Origin: Proluteimonas flavola
GTDB taxonomy: Bacteria > Pseudomonadota > Gammaproteobacteria > Xanthomonadales > Xanthomonadaceae
Reading direction: 5' to 3'
DNA length: 64,000 nt
NCBI RefSeq assembly: GCF_021191705.1
Contig: NZ_JAIWPU010000005.1
Location: 248,001-312,000, forward strand
Each line of letters starts with the position of its first letter. Position 1 is the stretch's first letter. Positions 15,796 through 22,680 of the stretch are shown in pieces. Under the pieces are notes generated by a model, which saw nothing but the letters and a program-made list of their open reading frames with translations, had not been told where the DNA came from and ran no database searches. The translations under genes were made by a program, and so were the position numbers.

Positions 15796-15811
15796 CTTAC
15801 CCGCAAGTAAT
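15796..15811. promoter_or_regulatory. Operator OR, repressor-proximal
   Basis: CTTACCCGCAAGTAAT, the weakest copy of the operator family, 20 bp before the repressor start. It probably controls the repressor's own promoter. Confidence 0.6.
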
Positions 15812-15826
15812 TGACCCTCGGGTATT
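15811..15826. promoter_or_regulatory. Operator OR, middle
   Basis: TTGACCCTCGGGTATT, directly abutting the previous operator (centres 15 bp apart) and reaching the -35 box of the rightward promoter. Confidence 0.65.
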
Positions 15827-15852
15827 GACTTGACCTTACCCAAGGGTAAGAT
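15825..15852 (+). promoter_or_regulatory. Rightward early promoter (pR-like)
   Basis: TTGACT (15825-15830), a 16-nt spacer and TAAGAT (15847-15852). The strong operator fills the spacer and overlaps the -10 box, mirroring the leftward promoter. The predicted start point falls at or next to the Cro-like ATG at 15859. Confidence 0.65.
15835..15850. promoter_or_regulatory. Operator OR, Cro-proximal
   Basis: CTTACCCAAGGGTAAG, a near-perfect palindrome differing from OL1 only in the two central bases; it covers the -10 side of the rightward promoter. Confidence 0.75.
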
Positions 15853-15858
15853 CGCGTC

Positions 15859-16098
15859 ATGATCACACTCCGCGCATACCTCACGAAACTGAGTCCCGAT
15901 GAGCAGGCGGCATACGCTTTGCGCGCCGGGACGACCATCGGCTATCTCCGCAAGGCCATGTCCAAAGGCCAGCGGTTCGACGGCGCTCTGGCGCGCCGAC
16001 TGGACGAAGAGTCCAACGGTGAGGTGTCCCGCCACGACCTCCGCCCCGACGTCTTCGGAGATGCGCCTACGGCCGTACCTCGCAAGGAGGCCGCATAA
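15859..16098 (+). CDS. Cro/YdaS-like DNA-binding protein
   Basis: A 79-residue helix-turn-helix protein (TTIGYLRKAMSKGQRFDG at about residues 25-42, then LRPDVFGD) of the YdaS/Cro group that pairs with S24 repressors. It is the first gene of the rightward operon. The ATG lies almost on the predicted transcription start, so the message may be leaderless or nearly so. Confidence 0.8.
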   Translation: MITLRAYLTKLSPDEQAAYALRAGTTIGYLRKAMSKGQRFDGALARRLDEESNGEVSRHDLRPDVFGDAPTAVPRKEAA

Positions 16099-16299
16099 AT
16101 GGCCGCTCGCGACTTCACCCGCTTCGAGCCGAATCCCGACGAGTCCGTCGAGTCCGTGGCCGGGATCATCACGATCTGGGCCAACGAACGAAATCTCACC
16201 GGCGCCCAAGTCCGCATGATCTTCGAGGGCGGAATGCTCGCGTCGCGCGCATTCCTGCCCGATCTGCTGTTCGCGGAGTTCAGCGGGGAGGGCGGCTAG
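16099..16299 (+). CDS. Hypothetical early protein
   Basis: A 66-residue protein starting MAARDFTRFEPNP directly after the Cro-like stop (TAAATG). It ends tail-to-tail with the reverse gene, sharing a CTAG so that both stop codons overlap. No family recognised. Confidence 0.6.
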   Translation: MAARDFTRFEPNPDESVESVAGIITIWANERNLTGAQVRMIFEGGMLASRAFLPDLLFAEFSGEGG

Positions 16300-16508
16300 A
16301 TGAGCCTGAATTTCCGCCCGGTCTCGATCCCGACCCATCCGTCCTCTGACGGGTTGAGGTGCTCGCCGTCCAGCGTCCGATACGTCGGCAGGGACGTGAA
16401 GCTCCCCGCGCCCTGGAAGGTGCTGGCGTCCCTCTGCGAAGTGGTGCGGACGATCTTCGTCGCGTTGCCGTTCTCGTCCTCGGCGTCCAGCCTTTCGACC
16501 TTGCTCAT
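16296..16508 (-). CDS. Reverse accessory gene C, beta-rich hypothetical protein
   Basis: A 70-residue protein starting MSKVERLDAEDENG, with a YRTLDGEHLNPSEDGWVGI beta segment near the C-terminus. An AGGAGG ribosome site lies 6 nt before the ATG. It is the last of three reverse genes that each carry the same 62-nt leader element. Reading on the forward strand here lacks a ribosome site and is treated as a shadow. Confidence 0.75.
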   Translation of the reverse strand: MSKVERLDAEDENGNATKIVRTTSQRDASTFQGAGSFTSLPTYRTLDGEHLNPSEDGWVGIETGRKFRLI

Positions 16509-16570
16509 GTCGGCCTCCTGCGGCCTCTCGGTAGTGGTATCGGGAGCCTACCGCAGGAGTGCCGGCGCCT
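16509..16570 (-). promoter_or_regulatory. Leader element copy 1 of 3
   Basis: AGGCGCC begins exactly 62 nt before the start codon, GGTAGGCT lies at about -42, and an AGGAGG ribosome site is at the end. Same layout as the two elements at 17,079 and 17,346. Confidence 0.65.
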
Positions 16571-16622
16571 ACCGCGGCGCGCCCGCTGCCGACCAGGCGA
16601 AGGCGGCCGCATGACCTCCGGA

Positions 16623-17078
16623 TCAGAATCCGAGCTTGGAGTCGCAGGCGGTACACCACAGCGCATGTCCGTAATAGAGGGCGGTGCGCTGCAGAACGAC
16701 CTTCTTCCCGCTGTCGAAGCACTTCTGACAGAGGTAGTGGGGGGGCTGGACGGCATCGCTGTTCCCTTCGCTGATTTCGGGAAGCGGCTTGCTCTTGTAG
16801 ACCCAGACGCCCTCGGAGATTTGGACAAGCGCGTAGTTGTCGCGCTCGGACTGCATTCGCTTCAGCTCTCGAAGCTGGTCCTGTGTCTCGCGCAGGTTGT
16901 TCTGGATATCCGCCATCTGGGTTCCGTAGAGGAACAGACCCTGCTGCGCCTTGAGCAGTTGATCGTTGACCGCAGCGATCTGCGCGGCGACCAGGTTGTG
17001 GTCGCGGATCCCGACGGCAGCCGACGCGGCTTCCTTCGCGATGGTGAGTGAAGCCATGACCGCGCTTAACGAATCCAT
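16623..17078 (-). CDS. Reverse accessory gene B, coiled-coil plus zinc-ribbon protein
   Basis: A 151-residue protein with an Ala-rich N-terminal helix, a heptad coiled coil at about residues 45-85 (NNLRETQDQLRELKRMQSE) and a C-terminal zinc ribbon made by CQKC and CTAC (about residues 117-146). Similar small proteins occur as accessory genes in other prophages. It has its own leader element and GGAGG site. Function unknown; the architecture resembles a fusion of the two proteins at 13.8-14.7 kb. Confidence 0.75.
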   Translation of the reverse strand: MDSLSAVMASLTIAKEAASAAVGIRDHNLVAAQIAAVNDQLLKAQQGLFLYGTQMADIQNNLRETQDQLRELKRMQSERDNYALVQISEGVWVYKSKPLPEISEGNSDAVQPPHYLCQKCFDSGKKVVLQRTALYYGHALWCTACDSKLGF

Positions 17079-17140
17079 GTCCGCCTCCGGTAGTGATCGG
17101 GTGTCTCAGCACCACCAATCCTACCGGCGGGCGGGCGCCT
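17079..17140 (-). promoter_or_regulatory. Leader element copy 2 of 3
   Basis: AGGCGCC begins exactly 62 nt before the ATG at 17078, with GGTAGGAT at about -45 and GGAGGCGGAC next to the start codon. Confidence 0.65.
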
Positions 17141-17345
17141 ATCCCTCGCCGGTCATCAGCTTGGAGAGGCCGATGACGCGTGCAGCTCGATCGGGTGGCA
17201 TCTCCGCGGTCAGTTCCAAAAGCGCCTCGCTGACCTCCATCGAGAAGCGGGGATCTGCCATGGCTCGCCGTGCGAGGGCAGACAAGACCCCCTCCATTGC
17301 AGTCATGAGCAGCAGCATTTCGAGCTTCAACTCTTTGTCGTCCAT
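17139..17345 (-). CDS. Reverse accessory gene A, small helical protein
   Basis: A 68-residue helical protein starting MDDKELKLEMLLLMTAMEG. GGGAGGGCGAC precedes the ATG at 17345. It is the first of the three reverse genes between the Cro-like and CII-like genes. No family recognised. Confidence 0.7.
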   Translation of the reverse strand: MDDKELKLEMLLLMTAMEGVLSALARRAMADPRFSMEVSEALLELTAEMPPDRAARVIGLSKLMTGEG

Positions 17346-17407
17346 GTCGCCCTCCCTGCGGGCTGTGTCTGTGGCCAGCGCAGCGTACCGCAGGGCGGGC
17401 GGCGCCT
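17346..17407 (-). promoter_or_regulatory. Leader element copy 3 of 3
   Basis: AGGCGCC begins exactly 62 nt before the ATG at 17345, with GGTACGCT at about -42 and a GGGAGG ribosome site. Confidence 0.65.
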
Positions 17408-17427
17408 TTCTTCCCTGATTCGATCGT

Positions 17428-17456
17428 CTCCATGCCTCGCATCGTCGGGCATGGAG
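17428..17456. promoter_or_regulatory. Hairpin upstream of the CII-like gene
   Basis: A 9-bp inverted repeat CTCCATGCC/GGCATGGAG around an 11-base loop, 31 nt before the CII-like start. No T-run follows. It may be a regulatory hairpin or a binding site. Confidence 0.45.
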
Positions 17457-17487
17457 GTTCCACCGTCTCCAATCGAGATCACCTCCG

Positions 17488-17931
17488 ATGAATGTCACCG
17501 ATGCTGCCTACGACACGGTCCACCAGTACCCCGGTGGATCAGTCGCATTGGCGCCGCGCCTGGGCATGTCCGATGCCACGTTGCGCGGCAAGGTCAACCC
17601 GAACACCGATCGCAACCGGCTCGCGCTGGAAGAAGCCGACGAGATGATGGGCAAGACCGGGGACTTCCGGATCCTGCACGCGATGGCCGCCATGCATGGG
17701 CACGTCGCGATCCGTGTCGATGCTCCTGAGGCCGGCTGCCTGATCAGTTCGCTGCTCGCTGCTGGCAAAGCGAAGGGCGGGGTGTCCGGCCTGGTCAGCG
17801 ACGCGATCTCCGACGGCCAGATGACGCCGAACGAGGCCGCTGAGATTGTCCGGGCGTGCATGGATGCCATCCAGGCGCTGTCAGCAGTCGCCCAGCACGC
17901 GCGCGCCAAGTCGGCGAGGGCGCCGGCATGA
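17488..17931 (+). CDS. Phage regulatory CII-family protein
   Basis: A 147-residue protein with the CII-related signature: an N-terminal region HQYPGGSVALAPRLGMS followed by TLRGKVNPNTDRN (about residues 12-43), then a helical C-terminus. In related phages it helps decide lysogeny by activating transcription. An ATCACCTCCG purine-poor leader precedes it, so the ribosome site is weak. Confidence 0.8.
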   Translation: MNVTDAAYDTVHQYPGGSVALAPRLGMSDATLRGKVNPNTDRNRLALEEADEMMGKTGDFRILHAMAAMHGHVAIRVDAPEAGCLISSLLAAGKAKGGVSGLVSDAISDGQMTPNEAAEIVRACMDAIQALSAVAQHARAKSARAPA

Positions 17932-18260
17932 AGATCGTGACGCGCGCCCTGCCGTGCACTCCGGTGATCAATGGCGTTCCGAGTTTCTTCCCCTTCTCTG
18001 GCATTGACGTCGGGCCGCTGTTCGTCCACCGCATAGCCCACGACGAGCTCGAGAACGTGTTTCTTCCTGGCTGGGGCGTCACGCATACGTTGACCGGGCT
18101 GTCGATCGCCAAGGGCTACACCTCGAAGACCCGCGCACTGCGGGTTGCGAGACAGCTCAAGGCCCTGGATTGCTGGGGCTTCTCGACCCAGGCGGAGGCG
18201 AAACTTCTGCCTGAGGCGACCAAGGCCCTGATCTTCTCGATCAGGGAGGGCGGTGCATGA
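17928..18260 (+). CDS. Hypothetical early protein
   Basis: A 110-residue protein starting MKIVTRALPCTPVING. The ATG overlaps the CII-like stop by 4 nt. It has an N-terminal beta-rich part and a C-terminal Lys/Arg-rich helix. No family recognised. Confidence 0.6.
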   Translation: MKIVTRALPCTPVINGVPSFFPFSGIDVGPLFVHRIAHDELENVFLPGWGVTHTLTGLSIAKGYTSKTRALRVARQLKALDCWGFSTQAEAKLLPEATKALIFSIREGGA

Positions 18261-18340
18261 ACGTCACGCTCCGCGCCATGCGGCTCGGGATCTTCCAGTG
18301 GCACTGCCGCGGCGCACGCATCGAGTGCGGCTGCGCATGA
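18257..18340 (+). CDS. 27-residue micro-gene
   Basis: A reading frame of 27 codons starting MNVTLRAMRLGIFQW and ending ECGCA, joined to both neighbours by ATGA overlaps. Only the perfect coupling argues that it is translated. Confidence 0.4.
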   Translation: MNVTLRAMRLGIFQWHCRGARIECGCA

Positions 18341-18444
18341 CCGTCTACCGCACCCCCTCACTCGCCGGTAGCTCCGGCAAGGACAGCCCGGACCCGGCGG
18401 GTTGGGGGATCGCGGCTCATCGGGCAATCCGGAGTGCGCAATGA
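18337..18444 (+). CDS. 35-residue micro-gene
   Basis: A reading frame of 35 codons starting MTVYRTPSLAGSSG, again overlapping both neighbours as ATGA. It is Gly/Ser-rich and has no recognised family. Confidence 0.45.
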   Translation: MTVYRTPSLAGSSGKDSPDPAGWGIAAHRAIRSAQ

Positions 18445-18626
18445 AGACTGAAGTGTTCCCCACGATCCAGGCGCTGACCGTCGAGAGCGGCAAAGGGTTC
18501 GTGATCCTGAGCCAATACGACGATGTCAGAGGTGGCGACGCCACGATCTACATCCCTGTCGCCCAGGTCACCGCCACATGCGCCGCCATCAAGGCTGTGG
18601 CGAAGGAGTCGCACGGTGGCGAGTGA
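18441..18626 (+). CDS. Hypothetical early protein
   Basis: A 61-residue protein starting MKTEVFPTIQALTVES, with alternating beta segments and a final helix. Coupled upstream by ATGA and overlapped by the next gene by 11 nt. Confidence 0.6.
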   Translation: MKTEVFPTIQALTVESGKGFVILSQYDDVRGGDATIYIPVAQVTATCAAIKAVAKESHGGE

Positions 18627-19620
18627 TGCGCGTCTATCGACGGCGCTGCCGTCGCATCCCAAGACGAAGAAGCTGGCGCGCAGGCTCGGCCCTGCAGGTC
18701 CGCTGGGCTGCATCTACCTGTTCCTATGGGCTGCTGCGAATCGCAGCGATGGCGACCTCTCGGGCATGACGGACGAGGACATCGAGTTGGCCGTGGATTG
18801 GGACGGCGACGCCGGTGCATTCGTCCGCGAGATGGCTGATGTCGGCTTCCTGGACGGCGAGCCGGGCAGCTACTCGATACACGACTGGTCGGAGCACAAC
18901 CCGTGGGCGGCCAGTGCCAGCTCCCGTGCCGAGAAATCGCGCTGGGCCGCGCTTTGCAAGCAGCATGGGCGGAAGGAAGCGGCGCGATTGATGCCTGCCT
19001 ATGCACTGCGTCTGGCCGAATCTGGCAGTGCCAAAGATGCTGATTCGAGTGCCACGGGCACCGGTTTGGCAGTGCCAAAAAGTGCCAGTGGCACTCGAAA
19101 TACCGATTCTGGCAGTGCCCCGTCTCCGTCTCCGTCTCCGTCTCCGTCTCCGTCTCCGTCTCCAGATCAAGATCAATCTTTGTCGACGGCTACGCCGACG
19201 ACGGACCTGCTGGGAGGTAAGACCAGCACCGATGACCTGACGGCCAAGCGCGCAGAGCGAATCGCGGCAGTCACCGAGGACGCCATCGCTGCGTACAACC
19301 GCATCCTCGGAAAGCCGCATGGCCTGCTGCGATCCGTTCGCCTAGGCGTGGGCGTCGATACCCGTCGGGAGCAGGTCAAGCGCTGCCTGAAAACCGCTTC
19401 CGAGATCTGCCAAGCCCTGTACGGAGACACGAGGGTTACGCCGCAGTTCTGGCAGGAGTACTTCGAGACCGCGGCTGACGACGACTTCCATAGCGGCAAG
19501 GGGCCGTATGCCGGCGACCACGAGAACTGGCGGCCTGACTTCGAGTTCCTGACGAAGAAGAAAACCATGCTCAAGCTGTTCGAGCGTTCGGCCGACGGAG
19601 ATTTGGAGGCCGCGGCATGA
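18616..19620 (+). CDS. Replication initiator / helicase-loader-like protein
   Basis: A 334-residue protein starting with GTG (VASDARLSTALPSH). The first about 110 residues look like a winged helix (FLWAAANRSDGDLSGMTDED, then FLDGEPGSYSIHDW) as in phage replication O-type proteins. A Ser-Pro linker at about residues 169-183 separates it from a helical C-terminal domain that probably contacts the helicase. It is immediately upstream of, and overlaps by 4 nt, the DnaB-like gene. The origin may lie within the gene, as in lambda O, but I cannot identify iterons. Confidence 0.75.
   Translation: MASDARLSTALPSHPKTKKLARRLGPAGPLGCIYLFLWAAANRSDGDLSGMTDEDIELAVDWDGDAGAFVREMADVGFLDGEPGSYSIHDWSEHNPWAASASSRAEKSRWAALCKQHGRKEAARLMPAYALRLAESGSAKDADSSATGTGLAVPKSASGTRNTDSGSAPSPSPSPSPSPSPSPDQDQSLSTATPTTDLLGGKTSTDDLTAKRAERIAAVTEDAIAAYNRILGKPHGLLRSVRLGVGVDTRREQVKRCLKTASEICQALYGDTRVTPQFWQEYFETAADDDFHSGKGPYAGDHENWRPDFEFLTKKKTMLKLFERSADGDLEAAA
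19120..19161 (+). repeat. Six-base tandem repeat coding for Ser-Pro
   Basis: Seven consecutive copies of CCGTCT inside the replication initiator gene, giving the Pro-Ser linker. Because the unit is 6 nt, copy-number change would alter linker length without breaking the frame. Confidence 0.9.
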
Positions 19621-21053
19621 CGCACGACGACTACAGCCACGACGGGCTGCGCGTGCCCCCGCAGGCGCTGGAGGCCGAGCAGGCGGTGCTGGGTGGCCTG
19701 ATGTTCGGCACGCAGGCCAGCGAGCGCGCGTGGCACGAGATCAGCGACATGCTGGCCGAAGAGAGCTTCTACCGCCGCGACCACCAGCTGATCTGGCGGG
19801 CGATCAAGGCCCAGGTCGACGCCGGCAAGCCGACGGACTCACTGACAGTCGGCGACTGGTTTGAATCGCAGGGCCTGGCCGAGCGCGTGGCAAACGGCGC
19901 CTACCTGACGGAGCTGGTCAGCGGCACGCCGTCGGTCGCGAACATCCGGGCTTACGCCGAGATCGTGGCGGACAAGGCGCGGATGCGCGCCGTGATCGAG
20001 TTCGGAACCGAGCTCGTCGCCGCGGGTTACGACCCAGAGGGCCGCAGCAGCATCGATCTGATCGGTGAGGCGATGACCCGAGCCTCCGGCCTGCTGACCG
20101 CGCAGCCATCGGAGTCGCAGCCGATTTCCACTGCGATCGACGCAGCGTTTGCCGAACTGGTCGAGCGGAACGAGAAGGGCGAAGGCATGGACGGCCTGGC
20201 GTCGGGCTTCGACGCCTTCGACGACATCCTCGGCGGACTGACGCCGGGTGTGCATTTCCTCGGCGGCCGGCCCAAGCACGGTAAGTCGACGTTCGCGCAG
20301 AACATCGCCGAGCACGTCGCACTGAAGCTGGGCAAGGCCGTGCACATCGTCATCCTCGAGATGACGGAGAAGCAGTACGCGAAGCGCGTTATTGCGTCGG
20401 TGGGGCGGGTCAACTCGCAGCGCATGCGCCGCGGCACGCTCGACGATATCGACTGGCAGTCGGTGTCGCGCACGGTTGCCCGCATGCGTGGCGCGCCGAT
20501 CTACATCACGAAGCCAGGCTCGTGCCGCATCGAGCACATCTGCGCTCAGATCCGGCGCCGTCACGCGATGACGCCGCTGGGCCTGGTCGTGCTCGACTAC
20601 CTGCAGCTGGTCGAGATCGTGACGGCAAAGGGCGAGAACTACTCCGTCGCCGTCGGCCGTGTCACCCGTGCACTGGTGAACCTGTCGCAGGAGCTGGGCA
20701 TCCCGGTCATCTGCCTGTCGCAGCTGAGCCGCGAGACCGAGAAGGAAGGACGGCCGAAGCCGTCGCATTTGCGCGATTCCGGCTCGATCGAGGCCGACGC
20801 TGAGTCCGTGATCTTCGTGTACCGGGAAGAGGTCAACAAGCCGGATTCAGAATACCGCGGGACCATCGAAGTCATCGTGGCGTTGAACCGCAACGGCGCA
20901 GGCGGCTCCTGCCGGCTGCTGTTCGACGGCGCCCAGTACCGGTGCGAGCCGCTGCCGGAGTACTGGCGGCCCGAGCGCAGCGAAGAGCAGGACGACAAGC
21001 CGAAGCGATCGCGCGGCTTTGGTAGCGCCGGGCGCGACAGGGCGGCCGCCTGA
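19617..21053 (+). CDS. Replicative DNA helicase, DnaB family
   Basis: A 478-residue DnaB-like helicase. The N-terminal domain (about residues 12-120, PPQALEAEQAVLGGLM) is followed by the RecA-like motor with Walker A GRPKHGKS (217-224), and a LVVLDYLQL Walker B. It unwinds DNA at the phage fork after loading by the upstream protein. ATGA overlap with the initiator. The C-terminus is basic (RSRGFGSAGRDRAAA). Confidence 0.92.
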   Translation: MTHDDYSHDGLRVPPQALEAEQAVLGGLMFGTQASERAWHEISDMLAEESFYRRDHQLIWRAIKAQVDAGKPTDSLTVGDWFESQGLAERVANGAYLTELVSGTPSVANIRAYAEIVADKARMRAVIEFGTELVAAGYDPEGRSSIDLIGEAMTRASGLLTAQPSESQPISTAIDAAFAELVERNEKGEGMDGLASGFDAFDDILGGLTPGVHFLGGRPKHGKSTFAQNIAEHVALKLGKAVHIVILEMTEKQYAKRVIASVGRVNSQRMRRGTLDDIDWQSVSRTVARMRGAPIYITKPGSCRIEHICAQIRRRHAMTPLGLVVLDYLQLVEIVTAKGENYSVAVGRVTRALVNLSQELGIPVICLSQLSRETEKEGRPKPSHLRDSGSIEADAESVIFVYREEVNKPDSEYRGTIEVIVALNRNGAGGSCRLLFDGAQYRCEPLPEYWRPERSEEQDDKPKRSRGFGSAGRDRAAA

Positions 21054-21232
21054 TGGACGATCGCGCATTCCGCATCCACGTCGCACGCGTGCACCTCAAC
21101 GAGTGCCGGGCGCGCCGGCATAGCCGCGCGAACCGGGATTTCTACTGGATCCTGTTCGCGTCCGCGCAGAACGCGCGTCGCCAGGCTGCGACCATGCGCG
21201 CGGCCCCGGCGCAAGCGGGGCTGTTCGGATGA
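21053..21232 (+). CDS. Small basic hypothetical protein
   Basis: A 59-residue protein starting MDDRAFRIHVARVHLNE, Arg-rich and helical. It is linked by TGATG to the helicase gene and by ATGA to the next gene. No family recognised. Confidence 0.55.
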   Translation: MDDRAFRIHVARVHLNECRARRHSRANRDFYWILFASAQNARRQAATMRAAPAQAGLFG

Positions 21233-21846
21233 AGACCGATGCCGCCAAGAAGATCGCGCGCAAACGCGCGACGCGTCCGATCTACCTCAGGCCGATGCGT
21301 TTGGCCGACCCGACCGACGGTGTGGAGTACGCGGCATTCGTTCCGGCCAATGCCATCGATCAGCGGCTGTGCCGCGAGCGGAAGTACAGCGTCAATCAGG
21401 AGTACCGGGCCGAGATCAAGGCTTCGCGGAACGTCGCCTTCCACCGGCTGGCGCACGCGCTGGGTCATCTGCTGGTCGACTCGGTGGACGACTTCGCCGG
21501 CCTGGACGCGCACGCGGCGTTGAAGCGAGTGCAGTTGGAGTCGGGCATCGCCTGCACGGTCGAAGAGCGGGACGCGCGCCCGGTGATCGACGCGGTGCTG
21601 GCGGCTGCTGAAGCGACGCTGGGGCAGGGCGCCGCGAAGGTGCTGGCCGGTGTGCTCCCGGTAATCGAGACGATCCCGATCAAGACGGCGCAGTCGCTAG
21701 CGTTCGACGCCATGGATGAAGACGAGTTCGCCGGATTCTTCACTGGCATCTGCGACCACATCGACGCGAACTACAGCAGCGTGATGACGGACAGCGTGCG
21801 GGCGGAATACCTGCTGATGACCGGTGGGCAGCGGAGGGCTGCCTGA
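21229..21846 (+). CDS. DUF1367-like phage protein
   Basis: A 205-residue protein with YLRPMRLADPTDGVEY at the start and a central KYSVNQEYRAEIKASRN then FHRLAHALGHLL, a pattern like the DUF1367 family found in phage nin-type regions. The rest is helical. The role is unknown, with recombination accessory functions suggested by location in related phages. Confidence 0.55.
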   Translation: MKTDAAKKIARKRATRPIYLRPMRLADPTDGVEYAAFVPANAIDQRLCRERKYSVNQEYRAEIKASRNVAFHRLAHALGHLLVDSVDDFAGLDAHAALKRVQLESGIACTVEERDARPVIDAVLAAAEATLGQGAAKVLAGVLPVIETIPIKTAQSLAFDAMDEDEFAGFFTGICDHIDANYSSVMTDSVRAEYLLMTGGQRRAA

Positions 21847-22217
21847 TGCGCCGGGGCCGCTCCACGTCCAAGCCGACCCGGGAAGAGTCCGCGTGGATCG
21901 ACACCGTGAAGCGACTCGGGTGCCTTTGCTGCAGAGCGCGCGGCTATCCCCATGACCCGGACGGTCCCGTGGTCGAAGCGCATCACCTGCTGTACGGCGG
22001 CATCCGGCGCGGCCACCTGCACACCGTGGGCCTCTGCGCCTGGCACCACCGCGGCCGCCTGATCGTTTACGGCTGGTCGCACGCCCAACACCGCCAATTT
22101 CTCGGTCCGTCTCTGGCCGAGGGAAGTGGCCCATTCCGCGTGGAGTTCGGCGACGACGAATCGCTGATGGCCGCGCAACACCGACTGATCGAAAAGAGCT
22201 CGAGGAAAGCAGTATGA
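21846..22217 (+). CDS. Ref-like HNH nuclease
   Basis: A 123-residue protein resembling the P1 Ref family of RecA-dependent nucleases: CLCCRARG near residue 24, a VVEAHHLLYGG HH motif near residue 43 and GLCAWHHRG near residue 62. The His and Cys form an HNH-type metal and zinc site. In phage it can help RecA-directed recombination. Confidence 0.75.
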   Translation: MRRGRSTSKPTREESAWIDTVKRLGCLCCRARGYPHDPDGPVVEAHHLLYGGIRRGHLHTVGLCAWHHRGRLIVYGWSHAQHRQFLGPSLAEGSGPFRVEFGDDESLMAAQHRLIEKSSRKAV

Positions 22218-22384
22218 CGAAGCAACAGCATGAGCAGGCCCGGCTGGCCGGCGAGATGGCGCGGCGCGCGGGACGCGGTCGAGACAAGTGCCCGCTTTAC
22301 GGCATGGGCGAGGAAAGCCAGAAGCTGCGCGAGGCTTGGTACGCCGGCTGGGACGCGGCCAACGAAGAGAGGGCTGCGGCATGA
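22214..22384 (+). CDS. Rmf/CrpP-like small protein
   Basis: A 56-residue protein starting MTKQQHEQARLAGEMARRAG with KCPLYG near residue 31 and REAWYAGWDAANEE near residue 43. The CP...W..GW..A pattern matches ribosome modulation factor and the related CrpP family. Rmf dimerises ribosomes in stationary cells, so the phage copy could alter translation or another process; this is not tested by the sequence. Confidence 0.6.
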   Translation: MTKQQHEQARLAGEMARRAGRGRDKCPLYGMGEESQKLREAWYAGWDAANEERAAA

Positions 22385-22680
22385 GCGCGCATACGCCGGG
22401 GCCGTGGCAGTATGTTGCAACCGAATATCCGCGGGGATGGCTGATTGAAGCGCGCGACGGCACGTACACGATCGCAGTTGTCCGCGACGGTTCGGGATCG
22501 GTAGCGAATGAGGCCAACGCCCGCCTGATCGCCGCCGCGCCCGAGTTGCTCGAGGCGCTGATTCTCCTTGAGCGCGAGATGGTCGCCTCAGGAAACGCCA
22601 AGGCGGCTGACTACGGCTGGAAGCCAGCGATCGAGAAAACGCGCGCCGCCATCGCCAAGGCTACCGGAGATGCCGCATGA
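22381..22680 (+). CDS. HTPGPW-family phage protein, copy B
   Basis: A 99-residue protein starting MSAHTPGPWQYVATEYP, with ANARLIAAAPELLEAL in the middle and AIAKATG at the end. It shares these segments with the gene at 12,368-12,715, so the two are paralogues. It overlaps both neighbours by 4 nt. Function unknown. Confidence 0.7.
   Translation: MSAHTPGPWQYVATEYPRGWLIEARDGTYTIAVVRDGSGSVANEANARLIAAAPELLEALILLEREMVASGNAKAADYGWKPAIEKTRAAIAKATGDAA

Noticed and set aside
16300-16614. Forward reading frame opposite reverse genes B and C
   Set aside because: No ribosome site; the reverse gene has AGGAGG and the shared leader element.
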